63,462 bases of DNA from CAXMQS01 sp964195995 (GCA_964195995.1 CAXMQS010000098.1:1-63462), one strand, 5' to 3'; shown: positions 34,149 through 42,971, numbered from the stretch's first letter. Notes: a model not told the origin generated them from the letters alone. Program-made: numbers and translations.

Positions 34149-35060
34149 CTAGGGGATGTAGTCGAGCCATCCCCGGTAGGCGTCGAGCTTTCCGGAGACT
34201 GCGTCACCGAATAGCTGCTGGGCACGGCGGGTGATGAGGCCGGGCTCTTTGACGTCGTGGTCGTCAACCTGGCGGATGGGCGTTACCTCAGCCGCAGTGC
34301 CTGTGAAGAAGAGTTCGTCGGCAGCCTTCAGATCGTCGACCGTCATCGACTTCTCGATGACCTCGATGCCATCGTCGCCAAGGAGGGCCATCACAGACTG
34401 CCTGGTGATGCCATCAAGGCACCCGTCCGACAGTGGTGGCGTGATGACGTTGCCGTCGTGGACCACGAAGATGTTCTCGCCACTGCCCTCGGAAACATTG
34501 CCCTCGGCAGTGAGCATCAGCGCCTCGTCGTAACCGTTACGCGTCGCCTGCTGGTTGGCCAGGATGGCGTTGATGTATGGACCTGTTGCCTTGGCCGCAG
34601 GGAATGCCTGGAGCGAGATCCGAGCCCACGACGCCACCTGCACCCGGATGCCGTTGCGCAGTCCGTCCTCACCGAGGTAGGCACCCCACGGGAAGGCGAT
34701 GATGGCTGTGTGGAGCTCGGCACTCGCGGGGTTCAGCCCGATCGTGCCCGTGCCGTAGAAGGTGATCGGCCTGATGTAACACGCCTTCAGTCCGTTGGCC
34801 GCCACCGTCTGCTTGGCAGCATCGACCAGCTCATCGACCGATTGATCCAAGGGAATCGAATAGGCAGCCGCGGAACGGTGGAGTCGCTCCATGTGGTCGC
34901 GCAACCGAAAAATCGCGGTGCCATCCTCGTTGTCGTATGCCCGAATACCTTCGAACACGCCGGTGCCGTAGTGGAGGGCGTGGCTGAGCACGTGGACGTT
35001 GGCCTCCTCCCAGGGGACCAGCTGCCCGTTCATCCAGATGCTCTCGGTCTCCTCAACCAT
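34149..35060 (-). CDS. ilvE: Branched-chain amino acid aminotransferase
   Basis: A 303-residue fold-type IV PLP enzyme for the last step of valine, leucine and isoleucine synthesis. The PLP lysine is in FPAAKATGPYINAI. GTGVFEGIRAYD, YIRPITFYGTGTIG, GNVSEGSGENIF and TGTAAEVTPIRQV are typical of the class IIIa/IlvE group. AGAGGA precedes the ATG. It is downstream of ilvD on the minus strand (103-base gap) and converges on aroC. Confidence 0.94.
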   Translation of the reverse strand: MVEETESIWMNGQLVPWEEANVHVLSHALHYGTGVFEGIRAYDNEDGTAIFRLRDHMERLHRSAAAYSIPLDQSVDELVDAAKQTVAANGLKACYIRPITFYGTGTIGLNPASAELHTAIIAFPWGAYLGEDGLRNGIRVQVASWARISLQAFPAAKATGPYINAILANQQATRNGYDEALMLTAEGNVSEGSGENIFVVHDGNVITPPLSDGCLDGITRQSVMALLGDDGIEVIEKSMTVDDLKAADELFFTGTAAEVTPIRQVDDHDVKEPGLITRRAQQLFGDAVSGKLDAYRGWLDYIP

Positions 35061-35163
35061 GTTCCTCTGCTTTTCGCGATTTGGCGAGCAAGCGTAGCTG
35101 CCTGAAACGAAAGGAGGTACGGCTACTCAACGTTGGCGTGCTGAGCGCTCCCGCCCGCCAACC

Positions 35164-36828
35164 CTATTCACAGACCGCTCCCAGTTCCGCCGAACCAACC
35201 AGCTTGGCATACTTGGCTAGCGCCCCGGTTGGATATCTGGGCGGAGGTGCCTTCCAGTCCTTACGGCGCTCCCCCAACACCTCTTCGTCAACCAATACGT
35301 CGATACGACGGCCCGGAATATCTATTCGAACCGGGTCACCCTCCTCGATCAGCGCCAGCGGACCGCCCCGGGACGCTTCGGGTGCCACATGGCCGATGGA
35401 GAACCCCGTCGTACCACCCGAGAATCGTCCATCGGTGATAAGAGCCGTCGTCTTGCCGAGCCCCGCCCCCTTTATCCCGGCGGTGATTCGCAGCATTTCT
35501 CGCATGCCCGGGCCACCATGCGGACCCTCGTAGCGGATGACGACGACATCCCCGTGGCGAAGTCGGTGCTGGGTCAACGCGTCCAAGGCGTGTTGTTCAT
35601 CATCGAACACTCGCGCCGGTCCCTCGAAAACCGTCTGCGGGATACCGGCGACCTTGACAACGGCACCGCCGGGAGCCAGTGAGCCCCTGAGCACTGCGAT
35701 GCCCCCATCTGGCCCCAGCGGGTCGGCCAACGGGCGAACGACATCCTGCTCGGTCGGGAAGGACACCCCGGACAGGTTCTCGGCCATGGTCTTGCCGGTG
35801 ACAGTCGGCACGTCCCCGGCCAGCAAGCCTTCGTCGAGCAAGGCTCGCAGCACAATGGGTACGCCGCCGATGCGGTCAAGATCAACCATGTGGTACTTGC
35901 CGAATGGCCGCAGGTCGCCGAGGTGAGGCGTCCGGCGGCTCACGCGATCGAAGTCCTCAAGGGTCAGCTCGACGCCCGCCTCATGGGCGATCGCCAGCAG
36001 ATGAAGCACTGCGTTAGTCGAGCCGCCGAGCGCCATCACGACAGTGATGGCGTTCTCGAATGCCGGCTTGGTCATGACCTGGCGCGGCCTGAGGTTCGCG
36101 GCCAGCAGATCCATGACTGCCGCTCCGGAGGCTTCGGCGAAGGCCTCCAGTCGAGGGTCGATGGCGGGCACCGAAGCGCTGCCGGGGAGCGACATGCCGA
36201 GGGCCTCCCCCACCGAGGCCATGGTGTTGGCCGTGAACATCCCGGCGCACGAGCCTTCGCCGGGACAGGCCGCCCGTTCCAACTCGAGCAGCTCGGCGTC
36301 GGTGAGCTTGCCTTCGGAGTGCGCGCCGATGCCTTCGAACACGTCGACGATCGAGATGTCGCGATCTCGCCAGCGGCCCGGCATGATCGTGCCTCCGTAC
36401 AAGAAGACAGAAGGGACGTTGGTCCTGGCCGCGGCCATCAACATGCCCGGCAGCGACTTGTCACACCCGGCGACTGCCACCAGCGCGTCGAATCGCTCGG
36501 CATGCATCATCAACTCAACCGAATCGGCGATGACCTCGCGCGACACCAGTGAGGCACGCATCCCTTCGGTACCCATCGAGATGCCGTCGGAAACGGCGAT
36601 AGTGGTGAAGGTGAGTCCAACACCGCCGGCTGCCGCAACGCCGGCCTTGGCTCTCGCCGCCAGCCGGGGGCCGCTCGTATTGCAGGGCGTGACCTCGTTG
36701 CCCGCCGAAACCACTCCTACCTGCGGTTTGGAGAAGTCTTCGTCGCTGAGACCGACGGCCCGCAACATCGCTCGCGACGCTGCCGCTTCCGGGAAACGAG
36801 TGACGTCATCGCTGATCCTTGGCGTCAT
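35164..36828 (-). CDS. ilvD: Dihydroxy-acid dehydratase
   Basis: A 554-residue Fe-S dehydratase that converts dihydroxy-isovalerate and dihydroxy-methylvalerate to their keto acids. Cluster Cys ligands are in VTPCNT, VAGCDKSLPG and PGEGSCAGMFTANTM; GGSTNAVLHL and TDGRFSGGTTGFSIGH are present. It is transcribed divergently from the ilv leader, with about 107 bases between the ilvD start and the leader ATG. Confidence 0.95.
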   Translation of the reverse strand: MTPRISDDVTRFPEAAASRAMLRAVGLSDEDFSKPQVGVVSAGNEVTPCNTSGPRLAARAKAGVAAAGGVGLTFTTIAVSDGISMGTEGMRASLVSREVIADSVELMMHAERFDALVAVAGCDKSLPGMLMAAARTNVPSVFLYGGTIMPGRWRDRDISIVDVFEGIGAHSEGKLTDAELLELERAACPGEGSCAGMFTANTMASVGEALGMSLPGSASVPAIDPRLEAFAEASGAAVMDLLAANLRPRQVMTKPAFENAITVVMALGGSTNAVLHLLAIAHEAGVELTLEDFDRVSRRTPHLGDLRPFGKYHMVDLDRIGGVPIVLRALLDEGLLAGDVPTVTGKTMAENLSGVSFPTEQDVVRPLADPLGPDGGIAVLRGSLAPGGAVVKVAGIPQTVFEGPARVFDDEQHALDALTQHRLRHGDVVVIRYEGPHGGPGMREMLRITAGIKGAGLGKTTALITDGRFSGGTTGFSIGHVAPEASRGGPLALIEEGDPVRIDIPGRRIDVLVDEEVLGERRKDWKAPPPRYPTGALAKYAKLVGSAELGAVCE

Positions 36829-36895
36829 CGCGCCATCCTAAAGAAACGGCAGGTACGTCTTCGAAGCAGCGCCGGCGGGTCCCTTCCATTATCTG

Positions 36896-36924
36896 TTGAC
36901 AAAAGGGCAGCTCTCCCCGATACT
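36896..36924 (+). promoter_or_regulatory. Promoter of the ilvBNC attenuator leader
   Basis: TTGACA (36896-36901), a 17-bp spacer and GATACT (36919-36924). The leader ATG is 10 bases further on, giving a leaderless or nearly leaderless transcript. It shares the intergenic space with the divergent ilvD promoter. Confidence 0.7.
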
Positions 36925-36934
36925 GGCTGACCAC

Positions 36935-36976
36935 ATGTCAAACCCCTCCACCACCCTGGTACTGATTCTTATGTAG
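36935..36976 (+). CDS. Branched-chain leader peptide of ilvBNC
   Basis: A 13-codon ORF, MSNPSTTLVLILM, ending in TAG. Five consecutive residues are Leu-Val-Leu-Ile-Leu, the three products of the pathway. A stem (36976-36984 with 37000-37008) starts at the stop codon, and an intrinsic terminator (37009-37039) follows, 21 bases before ilvB. This is a classical multivalent ilv attenuator layout. Confidence 0.85.
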   Translation: MSNPSTTLVLILM

Positions 36977-37008
36977 CGTGTACGTAAGACATAACCGCGC
37001 GTGCACGC
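36976..37008 (+). promoter_or_regulatory. Leader hairpin of the ilv attenuator
   Basis: GCGTGTACG pairs with CGTGCACGC over 9 bp (one G-T pair) around a 15-base loop. The 5' strand overlaps the leader stop codon, so a ribosome at the end of the leader would block it. I did not find a clear antiterminator partner. Confidence 0.6.
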
Positions 37009-37039
37009 AACCCTCCACCTTCCGGTCGGGGGGTTTTTT
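37009..37039 (+). terminator. Intrinsic terminator of the ilv attenuator
   Basis: AACCCTCC pairs with GGGGGGTT (8 bp, one G-T pair) around an 11-base loop, and a T run follows directly. It sits just before ilvB and after the Leu/Val/Ile leader ORF. Confidence 0.85.
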
Positions 37040-37059
37040 CATACCCGAGAGACGTAACG

Positions 37060-38769
37060 ATGCAGACAACTACAGGAGCCATAGCACTCATCAAGGCCCT
37101 CGAGAGAGAGGGTGTTGACGTCGTGTTCGGTGTTCCTGGAGGCGCCATCCTCCCCGCCTACGACCCGCTGCTGGACAGCTCGGTGCGACACGTGCTGGCG
37201 AGGCACGAGCAAGGGGCGGGTCACATGGCTGAGGGCTATGCACACGCCACTGGCAAGGTTGGGGTGGTCATAGCGACATCGGGCCCGGGGGCCACCAACA
37301 TCATGACCCCTCTGCAGGATGCCCTGATGGACTCGGTGCCGCTCGTCGCCATCACGGGTCAGGTTGCCAGCTCGTCGATGGGCAACGATGCCTTCCAGGA
37401 GGCGGCAACCAGTGGCATGGCGATGCACTGCACCAAGCACTCATACCTCATCGCACGGGTCGAGGAGATCGCGACCGTTGTCCATGAGGCCTTCCACATC
37501 GCTTCGACTGGGCGCCGCGGCCCGGTCCTCATCGACATTCCGAAAGATCTGCTGGTGGCGGAAGTCGAATGGGTTGACCTCGAACCCACCGACCTGCCGG
37601 GCTACAAGCCAACCAGCTCAGGCAACCCACGACAGATACGCCAGGCCATCGATTTGCTGATGAGCGCGCAGCGGCCCGTCCTCTACGTAGGAGGCGGCGT
37701 GATCGCCGCAGGTGCCGATGCCGAGCTGCTGGAGTTCGCGGAGGCAACCCAGGTTCCCGTCACTACCACGCTTATGGCGCGCGGCGCCTTTCCGGATTCC
37801 CATCCACTGGCGATGGGCATGCCGGGAATGCACGGCACCTACACCGCTGTCACCGCCATCCAGAAGTCCGACCTGCTGGTAGCACTCGGCACACGTTTTG
37901 ACGATCGTGTCACCGGCGACCCGGCGACTTTCGCACCGGAAGCAAAGGTGGTGCACGTTGATGTCGACCCAGCCGAGATAGGCAAAGTGCGCGTTCCCGA
38001 GGTGCCAATAGTCGGCGACGTCAAAGTCGTGCTCGCCCAATTGAGTGCAGAGCTAGCCAAGCGCACGGGTGACTCTCCTCCCGACCGATCACCGTGGCTC
38101 GAAACCGTCGCCAAGTGGCAGGATCAACATCCACTTCGGTACGAGCAGTCCGAAGATGGTCCGGTCAAGGCGCAATTCGTGGTCGAGCAGCTCCTCGAGG
38201 CTACAGCCGGGGACGCCATAGTCGTCTCTGGCGTTGGCCAACACCAGATGTGGGCCAGTCAGTTCTGGAATTTCTCTAGGCCACGAACCTGGATCAACTC
38301 CGGCGGCCTGGGAACAATGGGCTTCGCCGTTCCCGCGGCGATCGGCGCCAAGGTGGGATGTCCAGATCAGCTGGTCGTTGCCATTGACGGCGATGGCTCT
38401 TTCCAGATGACGTTCCAGGAGCTGGTCACCGCATCTAGCGAGGCGATCCCCGTCAAGGTTGTCCTCATCAACAACGGCGGCCACGGCATGGTGCGACAGT
38501 GGCAGACGCTCTTCTACGGAGGGCGCTACTCGGCCACGGATCTCGACACTGGCTACCCGGACTATCCGGCTCTCGCAGAGGCGACCGGCTGGGTAGGCAT
38601 CCAGGCGACAACCCCCGCCGAAGTGAGGCCGGCGATCCAAAAGATGCTCGGGATCGATGATCGACCGGTACTCCTCGAGGTTCGAACGGACCCCGACGAG
38701 ATGGTCTGGCCCATGGTTCCCGCCGGGGGATCTTGCGACGACATCCTTCTGGGGCCGGAGGACATCTAA
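37060..38769 (+). CDS. ilvB: Acetolactate synthase large subunit
   Basis: A 569-residue ThDP enzyme that condenses pyruvate with pyruvate or 2-ketobutyrate. The catalytic Glu lies in the LARHEQGAGHMAEGYA segment. The ThDP motif is GDGSFQMTFQEL...NNGGHGMVRQWQ, and FAD-contact regions such as GTRFDDRVTG are present. The C terminus is short but complete. The ilvN start overlaps its stop by one base (TAATG). Expression depends on read-through of the attenuator upstream. Confidence 0.96.
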   Translation: MQTTTGAIALIKALEREGVDVVFGVPGGAILPAYDPLLDSSVRHVLARHEQGAGHMAEGYAHATGKVGVVIATSGPGATNIMTPLQDALMDSVPLVAITGQVASSSMGNDAFQEAATSGMAMHCTKHSYLIARVEEIATVVHEAFHIASTGRRGPVLIDIPKDLLVAEVEWVDLEPTDLPGYKPTSSGNPRQIRQAIDLLMSAQRPVLYVGGGVIAAGADAELLEFAEATQVPVTTTLMARGAFPDSHPLAMGMPGMHGTYTAVTAIQKSDLLVALGTRFDDRVTGDPATFAPEAKVVHVDVDPAEIGKVRVPEVPIVGDVKVVLAQLSAELAKRTGDSPPDRSPWLETVAKWQDQHPLRYEQSEDGPVKAQFVVEQLLEATAGDAIVVSGVGQHQMWASQFWNFSRPRTWINSGGLGTMGFAVPAAIGAKVGCPDQLVVAIDGDGSFQMTFQELVTASSEAIPVKVVLINNGGHGMVRQWQTLFYGGRYSATDLDTGYPDYPALAEATGWVGIQATTPAEVRPAIQKMLGIDDRPVLLEVRTDPDEMVWPMVPAGGSCDDILLGPEDI

Positions 38770-39263
38770 TGAGGCACACGCTGTCTGTGACCGTTGAAGA
38801 CAAGCCAGGCGTTCTCGCTCGAGTTGCGTCACTGTGCGCCAGGCGCGGCTTCAACATCCGATCCCTCTCAGTTGGGCCGCTACATCTGCCGGGATTGTCG
38901 AAGATCACGCTGGTGGTCGACGACGTCGAGGTGGAGCAGGTGACCAAGCAGCTGCACAAGTTGGTGAACGTACTCAAGATCTCCGAGCTTGACCCTGACG
39001 ACTCCCTGGAGCGAGAGGTGCTGTTGGTGCGAGTTATGGCCGGTTCCGACAACAGGCGTGAGGTGCGTGATGCCGCCGAGGTCTTCGGCGCTACGACCCT
39101 CGATGTCGGGGGCGACTCCATCACCTTCGAGCTGTGCGACCACCCCTCCCGTCTTTCCGACTTCTTGAAGCTCGTCGAGCACTACGGGGTGCTTGACCTC
39201 GTCAAATCCGGCCGCGTCGCCTTGGCGCGGGGCACCAAAGCCAAGGCCGACACGAACCAATGA
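38769..39263 (+). CDS. ilvN: Acetolactate synthase small (regulatory) subunit
   Basis: A 164-residue protein with an N-terminal ACT domain (HTLSVTVEDKPGVLARVASLCARRGFNIRSLSVG) that binds valine, and a C-terminal ALS_ss domain ending in KSGRVALARG. It activates IlvB and confers feedback inhibition. The ATG at 38769 is fixed by the one-base overlap with the ilvB stop. Confidence 0.96.
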   Translation: MRHTLSVTVEDKPGVLARVASLCARRGFNIRSLSVGPLHLPGLSKITLVVDDVEVEQVTKQLHKLVNVLKISELDPDDSLEREVLLVRVMAGSDNRREVRDAAEVFGATTLDVGGDSITFELCDHPSRLSDFLKLVEHYGVLDLVKSGRVALARGTKAKADTNQ

Positions 39264-39273
39264 GGAGTGACCG

Positions 39274-40284
39274 ATGACAGTTGAGATCTACTACGAGGCC
39301 GATGTCGATCCCCACTTGATCCAGGGCCGCAAGGTGGCGGTCATCGGTTATGGCAGCCAGGGACATGCCCATGCTCTCAATCTCAAGGATGCAGGGGTGG
39401 AGGTCGTCGTCGGGTTGCGTGAAGACTCGTCCTCTCGTGCTCTTGCCGAAAGCGAAGGCCTCAAAGTGGTCTCCATGTCCGAAGCCGCCAAGTGGGCGGA
39501 CCTGGTGATGATGCTGGTTCCAGATCAGATGATGGCCGAGATCTACCGCGATCACATAGCCCCGTACCTGCAGCCCGGAGATGCCCTGTTCTTCGCCCAC
39601 GGCTTCAACATTCACTTCGACGAGATCGCACCACCGGATGGCGTTGACGTAGCGATGGTTGCTCCCAAGGGTCCCGGCCATCTGGTCCGCCGCACCTACC
39701 AACAGGGAAGCGGCGTTCCGGCATTGGTGGCGGTCGACCAGGACCCTTCGGGGAAGGCCATGCAGCTGGCTGTGTCATACGCCAATGCCATCGGCGCCAC
39801 GAGGGCCGGCGTTCTGCCGACAACCTTCCGTGAGGAGACGGAAACCGACCTCTTCGGCGAGCAGGTGATCCTGTGCGGTGGCGTCTCAGAACTCATAAAG
39901 GCATCATTCGAGACGCTTGTCGAGGCCGGCTATGCACCAGAGTCTGCTTACTTCGAATGCCTCCATGAACTGAAACTCATCGTAGACCTGCTGTTCGAAG
40001 GAGGACTCAGCTGGATGCGCTACTCGGTGTCAGACACTGCCGAGTACGGCGACTTCACCCGGGGCCCACGCATCGTCAACGACGACACCCGAGCGGAGAT
40101 GAAGAAGATCTTGGCGGAGATCCAATCGGGCGAGTTCGCCAAGGAGTGGATGGCCGAGCACCGCAACGGATCGCCCAACCTCACCAAGTTTCGAGCGCAG
40201 GACGCGGCGCATCCCATCGAGGACGTCGGCGCCCGGCTGCGCTCGCTGATGCCATTCCTGGACGCCAAGAGTCCACCCGCATGA
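39274..40284 (+). CDS. ilvC: Ketol-acid reductoisomerase
   Basis: A 336-residue class I KARI. The Rossmann loop is VIGYGSQGHAHALNLKDAGVEVVVGLREDSSS, with basic and Ser residues that suggest NADPH. Metal and substrate residues are in DLFGEQVILCGG and ESAYFECLHELKLIVDL. It isomerises and reduces acetolactate and acetohydroxybutyrate. GAGGAGTG lies upstream. Its stop overlaps the ATG of the leucine leader ORF. Confidence 0.96.
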   Translation: MTVEIYYEADVDPHLIQGRKVAVIGYGSQGHAHALNLKDAGVEVVVGLREDSSSRALAESEGLKVVSMSEAAKWADLVMMLVPDQMMAEIYRDHIAPYLQPGDALFFAHGFNIHFDEIAPPDGVDVAMVAPKGPGHLVRRTYQQGSGVPALVAVDQDPSGKAMQLAVSYANAIGATRAGVLPTTFREETETDLFGEQVILCGGVSELIKASFETLVEAGYAPESAYFECLHELKLIVDLLFEGGLSWMRYSVSDTAEYGDFTRGPRIVNDDTRAEMKKILAEIQSGEFAKEWMAEHRNGSPNLTKFRAQDAAHPIEDVGARLRSLMPFLDAKSPPA

Positions 40285-40349
40285 TCCTGTTCCTTCTCCT
40301 GTTGTTGGAGCCCCTGGCACTTAGCCGGCCGGGCAGCCACATCGGCTGA
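40281..40349 (+). CDS. Leucine-rich leader peptide before leuA
   Basis: A 22-codon ORF starting MILFLLLLLEPLAL, with eight Leu codons including a run of five. Its ATG overlaps the ilvC stop as ATGA, so ribosomes finishing ilvC can start it directly. A 12-bp hairpin (40327-40356) spans its end. It lies 62 bases before leuA and should let leucyl-tRNA levels set leu expression separately from ilv expression within one transcript. Confidence 0.8.
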   Translation: MILFLLLLLEPLALSRPGSHIG

Positions 40350-40356
40350 CCCGGCC
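40327..40356 (+). promoter_or_regulatory. Hairpin of the leu attenuator
   Basis: GGCCGGGCAGCC pairs with GGCTGACCCGGCC over 12 bp with one bulged A and a 5-base loop. A second pairing, GCGCC (40360-40364) with GGCGC (40389-40393), reaches close to the leuA ribosome site AGGAG (40401-40405). There is no U tract, so translational or Rho-dependent control is as likely as intrinsic termination. Confidence 0.6.
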
Positions 40357-40411
40357 CCAGCGCCAAACACCAACCGCTAGCCCATTCGGGCGCCCCAAAC
40401 AGGAGAACAAA

Positions 40412-41551
40412 GTGAAAGTACGAGTATTCGACACCACCCTCAGGGACGGTGAGCAGTCCCCGGGCATCGCCTTCAGTCCCGACGACAAGATGGCGATCGC
40501 CAGCCAGCTCACGGCCCTCGGAGTGGACATCATCGAGGCCGGGTTCCCCATTGCATCAGAAGGCGACTTCGCTGCGGTGCAGCGAATCGCTCGCGAGATA
40601 CAGGGACCAACAGTCGCCGGCCTGGCCCGCGCCGTCGACGGCGATATCGACCGGGCGGCCGACGCCGTGCGCGACGCTGAGCACGCCCGTATCCACGTGT
40701 TCATGGCGACGTCAGCCCTCCACATGGAGCACAAGTTCGGAATGACGCCGGACCAAGTGCGTGCGGCCATCAAGGAAGGCGTGGCAAGGGCTCGGGAACA
40801 CTGTGAGGACATCGAGTTCTCGCCGGAAGACGCCACCCGATCGGATCCAGACTTCGTGATGGAAGTGTGTGGCCTGGCGGTCGACGCCGGTGCCACCACC
40901 ATCAACATCCCGGATACGTGCGGATTCGCCATGCCAGCCGACTTCGGCGCCTTGATCCGACGGGTGGTGACCGAGGTCGTCGGAGAGCGCGACGACATCA
41001 TCGTCTCCACCCATTGTCACAACGACCTCGGTATGGCAGTCGCCAACACGCTGGCGGGAATCGAAGCCGGAGCTCGCCAGATCGAGGGTGCCATCAATGG
41101 CATCGGGGAGCGCGCCGGGAACGCTTCAATCGAAGAGGTGGTCATGGCCCTCAACGTTCGCGCTGACCACTTCGGGGCCGAGGTCGGAGTCGACACCCGC
41201 GAGCTCTACCCAACGAGCCAGATGGTGTCCGAGCTCAGCGGCTATCCGATCCAATACAACAAGGCCGTTGTTGGCCGTAACGCCTTCGCCCACGAGTCAG
41301 GGATCCACCAGCACGGAGTGATCCGAGAACGCACCACTTACGAGATCATGGATCCCGTCGAGGTGGGACAGGCTGGCTCCACGATCGTTCTGGGCAAGCA
41401 CTCGGGAAAGGCGGCATTGCGCCAGGCCTTCGACCGTGCAGGCGTCGAGATCGACGATGCGGGCGTTGCGCAAGCGCTCGATCGCCTCAAGGAGTTGTCC
41501 GATCAAGGCGTCACGGTCTCGCATGACGATATATCCCAGCTCGTGAACTGA
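40412..41551 (+). CDS. leuA: 2-Isopropylmalate synthase, catalytic part (regulatory domain encoded separately)
   Basis: A 379-residue protein with the HMGL-like TIM barrel: RVFDTTLRDGEQSPG with the metal Asp, FMATSALHMEHKFGM, STHCHNDLGMAVANTLAG with metal His residues, and the linker-subdomain block HESGIHQHG and VLGKHSGKAALR. It condenses acetyl-CoA with 2-ketoisovalerate. Typical LeuA is 510-640 residues with a C-terminal allosteric domain; here the frame stops after the linker subdomains and the next gene supplies that domain. The start is GTG with AGGAG upstream, and the Leu leader ORF precedes it. Confidence 0.92.
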   Translation: MKVRVFDTTLRDGEQSPGIAFSPDDKMAIASQLTALGVDIIEAGFPIASEGDFAAVQRIAREIQGPTVAGLARAVDGDIDRAADAVRDAEHARIHVFMATSALHMEHKFGMTPDQVRAAIKEGVARAREHCEDIEFSPEDATRSDPDFVMEVCGLAVDAGATTINIPDTCGFAMPADFGALIRRVVTEVVGERDDIIVSTHCHNDLGMAVANTLAGIEAGARQIEGAINGIGERAGNASIEEVVMALNVRADHFGAEVGVDTRELYPTSQMVSELSGYPIQYNKAVVGRNAFAHESGIHQHGVIRERTTYEIMDPVEVGQAGSTIVLGKHSGKAALRQAFDRAGVEIDDAGVAQALDRLKELSDQGVTVSHDDISQLVN

Positions 41552-41564
41552 TAGGAGACAGAGA

Positions 41565-41924
41565 ATGACAGTTGAACAAGTAGCCGAACAGGTTTCGCAG
41601 GAGGTAACCGGCGGAGACAAGGTCTCCCCCCGACCCCTCCTCAAGGTGGAAACGCGCGGGTTGACCCTGGAGTTCGACGCCGAGGCCTATCCAGAGGTCG
41701 GTGCGGCCTTCGACGTTTATCGGCGCGTTACTAGCGTCGAAGCGACTCTTGGCGCATACAGCGTTCGTCCCGTCGAGGACGAAGGTAGAACTCGCGCCAG
41801 GGTGACCGCAACGGTGCAAGTCCATGGGAGCATGTACATCGGACATGGCGTCGACGACGACGTAGTGACCGGTGCGGTGCACGCCTTCGCTGCCGCCGTT
41901 GACCAGAACTCAGCGGCTGCGTAG
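41565..41924 (+). CDS. Stand-alone LeuA allosteric (dimerisation/leucine-binding) domain
   Basis: A 119-residue protein that matches the C-terminal regulatory domain of 2-isopropylmalate synthase: LTLEFDAEAYPEVGAAFDVYRRV, LGAYSVRPVEDEGRTRARVTATVQVHG, then the GHGVDDDVVTGAVHAFAAAV signature (G-x-G-x-D-x-D type). It lies 13 bases after leuA and 0 bases before leuB. It probably binds the catalytic subunit and confers leucine inhibition. The split could be ancestral or a fission; the sequence between the genes is a normal ribosome-site gap, not a frameshift. Confidence 0.85.
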   Translation: MTVEQVAEQVSQEVTGGDKVSPRPLLKVETRGLTLEFDAEAYPEVGAAFDVYRRVTSVEATLGAYSVRPVEDEGRTRARVTATVQVHGSMYIGHGVDDDVVTGAVHAFAAAVDQNSAAA

Positions 41925-42971
41925 ATGCGCGTCGCGGTCGTGCCGGGCGACGGAACCGGGCCCGAGGTGGTGGCCGAAGCCGTCAAGGTGCTCGACTCTG
42001 TGGCCGCGCCATCGTCCATCTACGTTGACTACGAGCATCACGATCTCGGCGGACAACGCTATCTACGGACCGGCGATCTGCTACCAGACAGCGCTCTGAA
42101 GTCGCTGCGTGAAGCAGACGCCATCCTGTTCGGAGCGGTGGGACATCCCGATGTGGCTCCCGGGATACTCGAGAGGGGGATAATCCTTCGCCTGCGCCAT
42201 GAGCTTGGCCAGTACATCAACCTGCGACCGGTGAAACTCCACCCCGGTGTTCACGGTCCGCTGCGGGACAAGGACCACCACGACATCGATTTCGTGGTGG
42301 TGCGGGAGAACACCGAGGGCCTCTACTCCGGAGTCGGCGGGTTCGCCCACCGTGGCACGAGCGACGAGGTGGCCACCGAAGAGTCGATCAACACCCGTTA
42401 CGCGGTCGAGCGTTGCGTCCGATTCGCTTTCGAGCTGGCCAAGGCCCGCAGCCGACGCCACCTCACCTTCTGCGGGAAGACCAATGTCCTCGTCCACGCC
42501 CATGATCTCTGGCAGCGAGTGTTCGACGAGGTAGCCATCGACTACCCCAGCATCTCGACTGCCTACGCCAACGTCGACGCGGTCTGCCTGTGGATGGTGC
42601 AGGCCCCTGAGCGATTCGACGTCATAGTCACCGACAACATGTTCGGTGACATCATCACTGACCTTGGCGCTGCCATCCAGGGAGGCCTGGGGATAGCTGC
42701 CGGAGCCAACCTCAACCCCGAGGGAGTATCGATGTTCGAGCCGATCGGTGGCACCGCCCCCGACATATCCGGCAAGGGCCTGGTCAACCCGCTAGCAGCG
42801 ATCAGTGCGGCCGCCATGCTCCTCGCCAACGTTGGCGAACCCGCTGCCGGAGCAGCCATCGACGCCGCAGTGGCTCAGGTGGCGGGCGAACTCCCGTCGC
42901 TCGCTGCCGGTGCCATGGGCCTCGGCACGGCCGACGTTGGAGATCGTGTCGCCGAACTGGTCTCGCGTTGA
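41925..42971 (+). CDS. leuB: 3-Isopropylmalate dehydrogenase
   Basis: A 348-residue beta-decarboxylating dehydrogenase that oxidises 3-isopropylmalate with NAD. Blocks are VVPGDGTGPEVVAEA, LRHELGQYINLRPVKL, VVRENTEGLYSG, and the metal-site DNMFGDIITDLGAAIQGGLG. The ATG follows the preceding TAG directly, and its stop forms a TTGA overlap with leuC. Related isocitrate or tartrate dehydrogenases are unlikely given the leu operon. Confidence 0.94.
   Translation: MRVAVVPGDGTGPEVVAEAVKVLDSVAAPSSIYVDYEHHDLGGQRYLRTGDLLPDSALKSLREADAILFGAVGHPDVAPGILERGIILRLRHELGQYINLRPVKLHPGVHGPLRDKDHHDIDFVVVRENTEGLYSGVGGFAHRGTSDEVATEESINTRYAVERCVRFAFELAKARSRRHLTFCGKTNVLVHAHDLWQRVFDEVAIDYPSISTAYANVDAVCLWMVQAPERFDVIVTDNMFGDIITDLGAAIQGGLGIAAGANLNPEGVSMFEPIGGTAPDISGKGLVNPLAAISAAAMLLANVGEPAAGAAIDAAVAQVAGELPSLAAGAMGLGTADVGDRVAELVSR

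Noticed and set aside
34149..35060. Missing PLP lysine in the IlvE homologue (ANQQAT where some relatives have a Lys)
   Set aside because: The true PLP lysine is earlier, in FPAAKATGPYINAI, and is present.
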